In this document: positions 54,293-61,530 of the stretch, piece by piece | Position numbering within the stretch: the stretch's first letter is position 1 | How the letters are laid out: each line of letters opens with the position of its first letter | From: Kocuria carniphila | GTDB taxonomy: Bacteria; Actinomycetota; Actinomycetes; Actinomycetales; Micrococcaceae | Direction: 5' to 3' | NCBI RefSeq assembly: GCF_004136555.1 | Contig: NZ_NOIT01000004.1 | Location: 124,001-188,000, forward strand | Length of the DNA: 64,000 nucleotides | Notes under the pieces: model-generated | What the model was told of the DNA's origin: nothing | Database searches by the model: none | The model's input: the letters and a program-made list of their open reading frames with translations, nothing else | Position numbers and translations under genes: made by a program

Positions 54293-54562
54293 TCAGGACC
54301 CGGAACCTCGCAATCGGTCGATGTGCTCCGAGGCCTCGGCCTTGGTGAGATTAGCGGGCAGCTCTTCACCCGCTCGCTTGGCCAGCGTGTCCAAGTAGGA
54401 CTTCTGGGACTCGGTCATCGGGTCGTTACCGCTCACCCACTCTTCGGGGTCCTTTTCCAGGTTTGGGTTCTGCGCGTCACTTGTCGCACCGATGGTCTCG
54501 CCGGTATCACCGCGCGCTCCGAGGGGTTCGCCGGCAATGTTCTCGTCAGGGTTCTGGGTCAT
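54293..54562 (-). CDS. DUF3072 protein
   Basis: 89 residues. A polar, disordered N-terminus (1-45) precedes the DUF3072 core DPMTESQKSYLDTLAKRAGE and LTKAEASEHIDRLRGSG. The family is small and common in actinobacteria, with no known role; the helical core resembles a SAP-like/helical hairpin. AGGAG lies upstream of the ATG. Confidence 0.85.
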   Translation of the reverse strand: MTQNPDENIAGEPLGARGDTGETIGATSDAQNPNLEKDPEEWVSGNDPMTESQKSYLDTLAKRAGEELPANLTKAEASEHIDRLRGSGS

Positions 54563-54734
54563 GATTGCTCCTCAATCCTCTGCACTGTGGGTCCCATGAA
54601 TTCTGGTGGGTTGGGCGACGTTGAAACACCACCGATAATCACCCACCTTGCTATCCAGGTTAATCCCACCCGCCGACAGCCATAAGAGCTTTTTCGCTCA
54701 GGGCAGCAGCTCAAAGATGAGACCCTTTGCCCTG

Positions 54735-56534
54735 CTAACGGGCGATCTCGCGCTTGCTCCCGTCCAATCGCCGTGTCCAACCGCGCGCATCCAGATGCTC
54801 GAGCAGCGGGATGGCCACGCGCCGGGTGGTCCCCCACGCCTGCCGCGCCTGGCTCGTGGTGAAGGGCTGCTCCAGCCGCGCCAGCTCACGCATGGCCAGG
54901 GCCGGAGCCTTCGGCAGCACGACGACGCCGCCCTCCAACCTCAGCAGCCGTCCGGCCCGTTCTGCCGCGGCCAGCTCACGCGAACCCAGCCCGAGATCGT
55001 CCAGTTCGTAGGCCTCGGGGGCCGCAAAGGGGTTCTTGGTCAGTTGCGCCTCGACGGTGGCAAGTGACTTTTCTGCGGGACCCAACCCGGCGGCGCGGCC
55101 GGGAACGGTGATGGAGCCGTCTCGTTCTTCGAGCTGTGCCTGTTTGATGACGGCGCTCAATAGCTCCGGTCCGGGCAGCGAGAGTTCACCGATCGCGGCA
55201 CCCCGAGTCAGACCCGGACTCAGCGGATCGCGCTCGTGTAATCGTTCTACGGCAGTCCTCAGCTGACCCGCCCAGGAGGTCAACACGGGTCGGTGAATCC
55301 ACCAGTGACCCGCTCGCAGAATGTTTGCGTCTGCGGGCGGCTCGGCCGTATCCGTGGCTACCAGTCCCAGCTGGTGCAGCCTTGCCACTCGGACGGCACC
55401 GCGGCGCTTCGTTTCGGCGACAGCATCGCCCGTGTCCGGAAGGCCGGCCAGCCATGCGGCCTGCCGTGCACTGTCCCCGCGCCGGGTGAGTCCGGCCGGA
55501 TCCACGTCCAGGACCCGTGCACCGCCTAAGAGCACACGGGCTTCTGGATAGCGCATGACCAGCCGGTCCCCCGGGATCAGCGCCAACTCTCGGGATAGTT
55601 GCACGCGCGCGTGATCGTCATCGAAGGGTCGCAAGCGTGCCGGTACCGAGGAGGAACCCGCGTGGACCATAATCTCCGCCGGCGCGTCCTCGAACGAGAT
55701 CCCGGACATCCGGCGGACATCCAGTTCATCCGTGGTGGGCCATGCGTTCGACGTCAGGAGCGCGTCGCCGCGGTGAATGTCCTCCGCAGAGATACCGCGC
55801 AGGTTGATGGCCACGCGATTGGTGGGGCCGATGCTCTCGACCGAGGAATTATGGCTCTGTAACGACCGCACGGTTACGGAGCGGCCTCCGCCCTGGCCGA
55901 GCAACATGAGCCGGTCCCCCACGCGAACCGTTCCGCTGGTCAGCGTGCCCGTCACCACGGTCCCAGCTCCGGACACCGAGAACGCACGGTCGACCCACAG
56001 CCTCAATCGATCCGCCGGGTCCGGCAGAGGTAGCCCGTCCAGCAGGCTGTCCAACGCCGCGCGGAACTCGCCCAGACCCGTCCCGTTCTGGGCGGATACG
56101 GCCACCACGGGGGCATCGCGCAGACCGGTTCCCGCGAGTTCACCCCTGACCTGCTCGGTCACCGCCTCGACTCGTTCCGGTGCCCGGTCCGTCTTGGTCA
56201 GCACGATCAGCCCGCGCTCGATCCCCAGCGCTGCCAACGCATCCCGATGGTCGCTGGATTGGGCCTGCCAGCCCTCGTCCGCGGCCACCACGAAACACAC
56301 CACCGGTGCGGGCCCGAGCCCAGCCAACATATTGCCGAGGAATCGTTCATGTCCGGGGACGTCCACGAACGCCACGTTCTTTCCGGACGCCAGATCCACC
56401 CACGCGAAGCCCAGATCGATGGTGAGACCGCGTCGTTTCTCCTCGGCCCAGCGGTCCGGTTCCATGCCGGTCAGGGCGCGCACCAGCGTGGATTTTCCGT
56501 GGTCCACGTGGCCCGAAGTTGCGACTACGTACAT
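54735..56534 (-). CDS. selB: Selenocysteine-specific elongation factor
   Basis: 599 residues from the ATG at 56534, which shares one base with the selA stop; an upstream open part lacks family similarity. GTPase motifs GHVDHGKSTLV (about 8-18), FVDVPGHERF, and VLTKTDRAPER are complete. EF-Tu-like domains II and III follow, then a C-terminal winged-helix part (about 370-599) that reads the SECIS hairpin in selenoprotein mRNA. It brings Sec-tRNA to the ribosome at UGA. Confidence 0.95.
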   Translation of the reverse strand: MYVVATSGHVDHGKSTLVRALTGMEPDRWAEEKRRGLTIDLGFAWVDLASGKNVAFVDVPGHERFLGNMLAGLGPAPVVCFVVAADEGWQAQSSDHRDALAALGIERGLIVLTKTDRAPERVEAVTEQVRGELAGTGLRDAPVVAVSAQNGTGLGEFRAALDSLLDGLPLPDPADRLRLWVDRAFSVSGAGTVVTGTLTSGTVRVGDRLMLLGQGGGRSVTVRSLQSHNSSVESIGPTNRVAINLRGISAEDIHRGDALLTSNAWPTTDELDVRRMSGISFEDAPAEIMVHAGSSSVPARLRPFDDDHARVQLSRELALIPGDRLVMRYPEARVLLGGARVLDVDPAGLTRRGDSARQAAWLAGLPDTGDAVAETKRRGAVRVARLHQLGLVATDTAEPPADANILRAGHWWIHRPVLTSWAGQLRTAVERLHERDPLSPGLTRGAAIGELSLPGPELLSAVIKQAQLEERDGSITVPGRAAGLGPAEKSLATVEAQLTKNPFAAPEAYELDDLGLGSRELAAAERAGRLLRLEGGVVVLPKAPALAMRELARLEQPFTTSQARQAWGTTRRVAIPLLEHLDARGWTRRLDGSKREIAR

Positions 56535-57841
56535 CAGTCCAGCGCCCCCAACGCGGCGTGAGCCGCGGCGGCGACCCGGGCGTCGTCGTCCTCGGGAATG
56601 CAGCGCAGGTCGATCAGGCACGCGCCGTCGTGGACGCGCGGCAGCACGGCGGGCTGGCCCAGCCGTAAGAACGACGCCGCTCGCTCCGGCAGGCGCACGG
56701 CCCACCCTGGCAGCGGCACGCCGGGTGCTCCCCCGCCGCCCACGCGGCCATCGTGGGAAACCACGGGCATCCCGAGGTCGTCGCCGAGTTCCTCGGCTCG
56801 CGCGCGCAATCGCTCGGGGTCCGCGTGAAGTGCCTGCTGCACCGGAGTGTCGCCGGAGACCAACGTGGCTTCGAGGGCTGCGAGCGTTAATTTATCGGCG
56901 CGTACCGCGCGGGCCAGTGGGTGCTTGGCGAGCTTCTGGATCGTATCCGTGCGACCCAGGAGAATTCCTGCCTGGGTGCCGCCGAGCAGTTTGTCTCCGC
57001 TGGCGATGACGACATCCGCGCCGGCCTCGAGCGCTTCGGACAGGCTGGGTTCATCCGGAAGGATCGGGTCCGGCATGAGCAGCCCGCTGCCCACGTCCAT
57101 GATCAGGGGAAGGTCGTGCTCATCCGCGAGCGCGCGCAACTCTCGCAACGGGACATCCGAGGTGAACCCGCTGACCCTGAAGTTACTGGGATGGACCTTC
57201 AACAGCGCCGCGGTCTGGGGACTCACTGCGTCCGCGTAGTCGGCCAGATGAGTGCGATTGGTGGTGCCGACCTCCCGCAGTCGGGCGCCCGTGGATTCCA
57301 TGAGATCCGGTAGTCGGAAACCCGCACCGATCTCCACGAGTTCCCCGCGGCTCACGATGATCTCGCGGTCTGCGGCCAGGGCGGTGGTGGCCAGCACGAG
57401 GGCAGCGGCACCATTGTTGACGACTAACGCGTCCTCCGCGGTGGGACACGCGGCGAGAAGTGCCTCGCGCGTAGCCACCCCTCGTTTGGACCGTTGACCC
57501 GTGGTCAGATCCAGCTCGACGTCCACATACCCACTCGCATCCAACAACGCCTCACGAGCTGCCGGCGACAGCGGTGCCCTACCGAGGTTCGTGTGGATGA
57601 CCACGCCGGTCGCGTTCAGCACTGAAGTCAGGGAGGTGGCTCGCCGTTCGGCAAGGTCCGTGATCACCGTGTCCTGCACGTCTTCCGGTGCTATCTCCGA
57701 CCGGCGGGCCCGATCCTGCGCCCGCGTAACGACTGTGCGAATCACCTGATCGCTCAGCCTGGCTCGAGCGGCTTGAACTGCCGGGAGCGCCAGAAGTTGG
57801 TCCGTGCGGGGAATCCGTGAACGGGGGTCTGCACCGGTCAC
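56534..57841 (-). CDS. selA: L-seryl-tRNA(Sec) selenium transferase
   Basis: 435 residues from the GTG at 57841, set by AAGGAG-type bases (57847-57852) five upstream; the longer open frame runs into the tRNA gene. The SelA core is clear: NATGVVIHTNLGRAPLSPAA (about 68-87), LVVNNGAAALVLATTALAAD and the PLP Lys in VIASGDKLLGGTQAGILLG. It converts seryl-tRNA-Sec to selenocysteyl-tRNA-Sec using selenophosphate. Cotranscription with tRNA-Sec and selB is likely. Confidence 0.95.
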   Translation of the reverse strand: MTGADPRSRIPRTDQLLALPAVQAARARLSDQVIRTVVTRAQDRARRSEIAPEDVQDTVITDLAERRATSLTSVLNATGVVIHTNLGRAPLSPAAREALLDASGYVDVELDLTTGQRSKRGVATREALLAACPTAEDALVVNNGAAALVLATTALAADREIIVSRGELVEIGAGFRLPDLMESTGARLREVGTTNRTHLADYADAVSPQTAALLKVHPSNFRVSGFTSDVPLRELRALADEHDLPLIMDVGSGLLMPDPILPDEPSLSEALEAGADVVIASGDKLLGGTQAGILLGRTDTIQKLAKHPLARAVRADKLTLAALEATLVSGDTPVQQALHADPERLRARAEELGDDLGMPVVSHDGRVGGGGAPGVPLPGWAVRLPERAASFLRLGQPAVLPRVHDGACLIDLRCIPEDDDARVAAAAHAALGALD

Positions 57842-57921
57842 TGTGACTCCTTGTGCGATTGGGGTGCCTGGGGTGAGCGGCCGCCGCCCCGGACCGGGCC
57901 GAAAGCTGCGGTGAAAGTTGG

Positions 57922-58013
57922 CGGAAGCGGACGGGAATCGAACCCGCCAAACCGAGATGCTCGGTTTCACCGGTTTTGAAGACCGGGGTGCCCACCAGGA
58001 CACAGACGCCTCC
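57922..58013 (-). tRNA. selC: tRNA-Sec (anticodon UCA)
   Basis: A 92-base gene on the minus strand. The acceptor stem begins GGAGGCG and ends CGCTTCC with G as discriminator; CCA is not encoded. The anticodon stem-loop is CCGGT-CTTCAAA-ACCGG with UCA at 57979-57977. The long variable arm ACCGAGCATCTCGGT and the T arm CGGGTTCGATTCCCG follow. The long extra arm, extended acceptor and UCA anticodon identify tRNA-Sec. It lies 80 bases before selA. Confidence 0.95.
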
Positions 58014-58177
58014 GTGTCGAACTTATCACCGGAAAGGATGCAGACCAGTTACAGCGGCAGCCAGCCATTTCATCATGCCGTACTGCTCAGTAGGCCCCGA
58101 AAATCTGTCAGAACCCGTCACGGAATGGCGCGCGGGCGAGAACCACTCCCGCTGGGCCCGGCTCCTACACTGAAGAC

Positions 58178-59194
58178 ATGGCCTCATCACAGTCCTCGTC
58201 CACCGATCTTCGACTCACCGGGTACGCTCACGGCGGCGGTTGCGCCTGCAAGATCCCGCCGGGAGAACTCGAAGAAGCCGTCCGCAGCCTCACCGGCCAG
58301 ACGGCACCCAACGTTCTGGTCGGCCTGGACGACGGCGACGACGCCGCTGCGGTCCTTGTCCGTGACGACCTCGCGGTCCTGTCCACGGCCGACTTCTTCA
58401 CCCCCGTGGTCGACAGCGCCTACGACTGGGGCCGGATCGCCGCTGCCAACGCGCTCTCCGACGTCTACGCGATGGGCGGTCACCCGGTGGTCGCGATTAA
58501 TCTGGTCGGCTGGCCCCGCGACCTGCTCCCCATGGATCTGATGTCCGAGGTGTTGCAGGGCGGACTGGATATCGCTTCTGAAGCGGGATGCCCGGTGATC
58601 GGCGGTCACTCGATTGATGATCCCGAACCCAAGTACGGCATGGCCGTGACCGGCACGGCCGACCCCACCAAGTTGCTCCGCAATGACGCGGCCGAGGCGG
58701 GGCTGCCCATTACGCTCACCAAACCGTTGGGCGTGGGGCTGCTCAACAACCGCCACAAGCAGACCGGCGAGGTCTTCGAGGAAGCCATCGCCACCATGAC
58801 CCAGCTCAATCGGGATGCTTCGCAGGCGGCTGTGGCCGCGGGCCTAAAGGCGGCCACGGATGTCACCGGTTTCGGACTGCTCGGTCACCTGTACAAAATG
58901 GCCCGCGCGTCCGGAGTGGGGGCGGTGATCGACCGCAGCGCGGTGCCTATGGTTTCCGGTGCGGCAGAAGCACTGCGGGGCGGCTTCGTCTCAGGGGGAA
59001 CTCGTCGCAATCTGGACTGGGTCCGCCCGCACCTGACCGCTGACGCGGGCATTTCCGAGGACGATCTGCTATTCCTCGCGGACGCCCAAACCTCGGGCGG
59101 GCTCCTCGTGATCGGAGAACTGCCCGGTTATCCCGTGATCGGTGAGACCGTGGCCCTCCCCGAACGCGACGAAGAGCTGGTCCGCGTCCGCTGA
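58178..59194 (+). CDS. selD: Selenide, water dikinase
   Basis: 338 residues. The catalytic GGGCACKIPPG (19-29) has C22 and K25, so this is the Cys form rather than a selenoprotein. ATP-binding FTPVVDSAYDWGRIAAANAL and VIGGHSIDDPEPKYGMAVTG are conserved. It makes selenophosphate from selenide and ATP for SelA. It diverges from selA and tRNA-Sec and is convergent with the formate dehydrogenase operon. Confidence 0.96.
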   Translation: MASSQSSSTDLRLTGYAHGGGCACKIPPGELEEAVRSLTGQTAPNVLVGLDDGDDAAAVLVRDDLAVLSTADFFTPVVDSAYDWGRIAAANALSDVYAMGGHPVVAINLVGWPRDLLPMDLMSEVLQGGLDIASEAGCPVIGGHSIDDPEPKYGMAVTGTADPTKLLRNDAAEAGLPITLTKPLGVGLLNNRHKQTGEVFEEAIATMTQLNRDASQAAVAAGLKAATDVTGFGLLGHLYKMARASGVGAVIDRSAVPMVSGAAEALRGGFVSGGTRRNLDWVRPHLTADAGISEDDLLFLADAQTSGGLLVIGELPGYPVIGETVALPERDEELVRVR

Positions 59195-59239
59195 GATCCT
59201 CCGGCCCTACGGCCACGGTCAATACGACTTGGAGTTCAG

Positions 59240-59281
59240 ATGGCTGTGGGCTGACACCGTACGATGTCAGCTCACAGCCAT
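59240..59281. terminator. Bidirectional hairpin between selD and fdh operon
   Basis: A 17-bp stem with one mismatch, ATGGCTGTGGGCTGACA (59240-59256) with 59265-59281, loop CCGTACGA. No T-run on the plus strand. It separates the convergent units. Confidence 0.75.
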
Positions 59282-59302
59282 AGTTTGGCCCAGCTCGACG
59301 CG

Positions 59303-60397
59303 TCAGCCAGCCGTGGTGATCGAGTCGTCGGTGATGCCCGCGGCACGGCGCTTCGCCAGTCGGTTTCGCTGTGGCTCCACAGTGTATTTCGGGTCCTTGA
59401 CGGAATCCTTGCCCGCCTGGAACACACCGAAGCGGGTCAGAGCCGAGGAGGCAACCAAGGCGGCGCCCGAGAGTGCGGCGACCCAGCGACGTCGTCCGCC
59501 GAGGATCGTGCCCGCGGCACCGGCGATCGCGAGGCGTTCACTCCACATGAGCCACGTACCGGGCCGACCCTGCTCAAGAGGTTCGACGGCCACGGAGTCC
59601 ATGCGCTCCTTCATGAGGTGCATGGCCACGAGCTCACCGGCCACGCCCGCGAGCGCGAAGGTCCGAGCCGGCGCGGTCTCTGAAATCGGCGTGGTCAGCA
59701 TCGCGAGTCCGCCCGCGGCCAGGGAGGCTGAGCTCACGAACACGAACGGAAGATCCTTGTGCATCGCGTTCCATGTGGGAACAGCGGTGTCACCGAGCAG
59801 CACTGCGGTGTAGGCGGCCAGCGGTGCGCCCAACACTGCGGCACCCGCGGCGGCGGGGCGATCGACGAAACGCAGGACGGGACGGAAAGGTCCCAAGGGA
59901 AGTTTCGAGTGCGTCACGCGATCCACTTCCGCGGCAGCCGCGACGCCCGCGTGCGTGGCGTAATAGGCGAGCAGCCACGAACCCAGGCTCATGGGAGAAG
60001 TGGGCTTGATAGTGCGCATCATGTTGAGGAACCGCTCGGGACGGCCCAGGTCCGTCACCAACGCCACCGTGCCCAAGCTCGCCGCGGTGATGGCGGAGAG
60101 ACGCATGTTGCGTCGCAACAGCGGCCGGTCGGTGAGCTCACCACCGAAAGCCAGGATGGACGAGCCACCCGCCAGGCCACCCAGGAACAGGTACGCACCG
60201 ATCGGTGCTTCCCACGGTGGTGCCTTAACGATGGGCCGCCCGTAGTAAGACGTGAACTCGGGCTCCGGTACCATGGGCATTTCGCGCGAGCCGTCGCCGC
60301 CGCGCCGGAACGCCGATCCGGGCGCACGACGGCGCCCCTTGCGCTTACGACGCGGCTCTTCCGGGGGCCGGTAGTTGTCGAACTCTGAGACACTCAT
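59303..60397 (-). CDS. NrfD/PsrC-type membrane anchor of formate dehydrogenase
   Basis: 364 residues. A charged Arg/Lys-rich N-terminus (1-55) precedes about eight membrane helices (e.g. GAYLFLGGLAGGSSILAFGG, near 85-105; SMSLGSWLLAYYATHAGVAA), in the NrfD pattern. It replaces the cytochrome b556 (FdnI) anchor of the E. coli enzyme and would pass electrons to the quinone pool. The start overlaps the beta-subunit stop by four bases, so it is the last gene of the operon. Confidence 0.88.
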   Translation of the reverse strand: MSVSEFDNYRPPEEPRRKRKGRRRAPGSAFRRGGDGSREMPMVPEPEFTSYYGRPIVKAPPWEAPIGAYLFLGGLAGGSSILAFGGELTDRPLLRRNMRLSAITAASLGTVALVTDLGRPERFLNMMRTIKPTSPMSLGSWLLAYYATHAGVAAAAEVDRVTHSKLPLGPFRPVLRFVDRPAAAGAAVLGAPLAAYTAVLLGDTAVPTWNAMHKDLPFVFVSSASLAAGGLAMLTTPISETAPARTFALAGVAGELVAMHLMKERMDSVAVEPLEQGRPGTWLMWSERLAIAGAAGTILGGRRRWVAALSGAALVASSALTRFGVFQAGKDSVKDPKYTVEPQRNRLAKRRAAGITDDSITTAG

Positions 60398-61530
60398 CGG
60401 CGACCACCCGACGCAAAAGCGACGGCGCCCACGGCCAACATGCCGGCGACGGCCATACCGGCACGCTTGAACATGTACGGAAGATCGGCCGTGGGGACTC
60501 GCGGATCCGGTGGCAGGCCATAGGTTTCCGGTTCGTCCAGAAGGAGGAACACGGAACCGGTTCCACCCACGCCGTCCTTGGGGTTGGCACCGTAGAGGCG
60601 GGACTCGGTCTTCCCCTGCTCGTGCATTTGCGTGACCCGCTCGCGAGCGGTCGCCACCATGGAATCGCGGTCACCGTACTTGATGGACGTGGTGGGGCAA
60701 GCCTGGGCGCACGCCGGAGTCTGATCGTTCTTCATCCGGTCGTAGCAGAGGGTGCATTTCTGGGCCACGCCGTGTTCCGGCACCTTGACGGTGTCCGGCA
60801 TGGGTGGCGCATCACGCTGGTTCTTGGGTTCGAACACGCCGTCACTGCGACGTTCGATCACACCAAACGGGCAACCGGCCACGCACGTGCCACATCCGTT
60901 GCAGATATCGTCCTGAACCACCACGGTGCCGTACTCGGTGCGGAACAGCGCACCCGTGGGGCACACGTCCAAGCAGCCCGCGTTGGTGCAGTGCTTGCAC
61001 ACGTCCGAGGACATGAGCCAGCGGAAATCGGGGGTGTCCGGGTGAACGGAAGATCCGTCCGAAGAACTCGCCACGCTACTGTCCGCGGAATCGGTCACGG
61101 GAGCGTCGGTGGCCGAACCACCGCAACCGCAAGCACCCGAAGCGCAACCGGCCGGGGCGGCCTGCGTCACCGGAATGGTGCCCTGCGGCGTCGTCGTTGG
61201 TGATACCGAGCCCTGCGGCGGGCCGACCTTGGGCATACCCAGGTTCACGAGGGCGCGACCGGACTCACGAGCGCGTTCGATCTGGTCCGCGCCCTGCTCG
61301 ATGAAGGCCACGTGGCGCCAGGTGTTGGCACCCAGTGCACCCGTGTTGTCGTAGGAGGATCCCAGCAACTCGTAGTCCGAGTCGACCGGGTTACGGTTCC
61401 ACTCCTTGCAGGCGACCTCACACGCTTTGCAGCCGATGCAAATGGAGGTGTCCGTGAAGAACCCCTTGCGCGGGTGCGGATGGTCGTAGTGGGCGTCCGC
61501 TGTCGGATTGGCTGCTGCTTCTCCGGTCAT
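60394..61530 (-). CDS. Formate dehydrogenase iron-sulfur (beta) subunit
   Basis: 378 residues. Four Cys groups for 4Fe-4S clusters are seen: C31-C34-C37-C41, C178-C181-C186-C190, C210-C213-C216-C220 and C259-C262-C274-C278, as in FdnH/FdoH. Between the first and second groups lies an extra, Pro/Ser-rich region of some 65 residues with a further Cys cluster GCASGACGCGG (128-138). It conducts electrons from the alpha subunit to the membrane anchor. The FdnH C-terminal membrane helix is only weakly suggested (AGMAVAGMLAVGAVAFASGG). Overlaps both neighbours by four bases. Confidence 0.93.
   Translation of the reverse strand: MTGEAAANPTADAHYDHPHPRKGFFTDTSICIGCKACEVACKEWNRNPVDSDYELLGSSYDNTGALGANTWRHVAFIEQGADQIERARESGRALVNLGMPKVGPPQGSVSPTTTPQGTIPVTQAAPAGCASGACGCGGSATDAPVTDSADSSVASSSDGSSVHPDTPDFRWLMSSDVCKHCTNAGCLDVCPTGALFRTEYGTVVVQDDICNGCGTCVAGCPFGVIERRSDGVFEPKNQRDAPPMPDTVKVPEHGVAQKCTLCYDRMKNDQTPACAQACPTTSIKYGDRDSMVATARERVTQMHEQGKTESRLYGANPKDGVGGTGSVFLLLDEPETYGLPPDPRVPTADLPYMFKRAGMAVAGMLAVGAVAFASGGRR

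Noticed and set aside
58178-58300. SelD as a selenoprotein
   Set aside because: The active-site position is a Cys codon, and no in-frame TGA is present.
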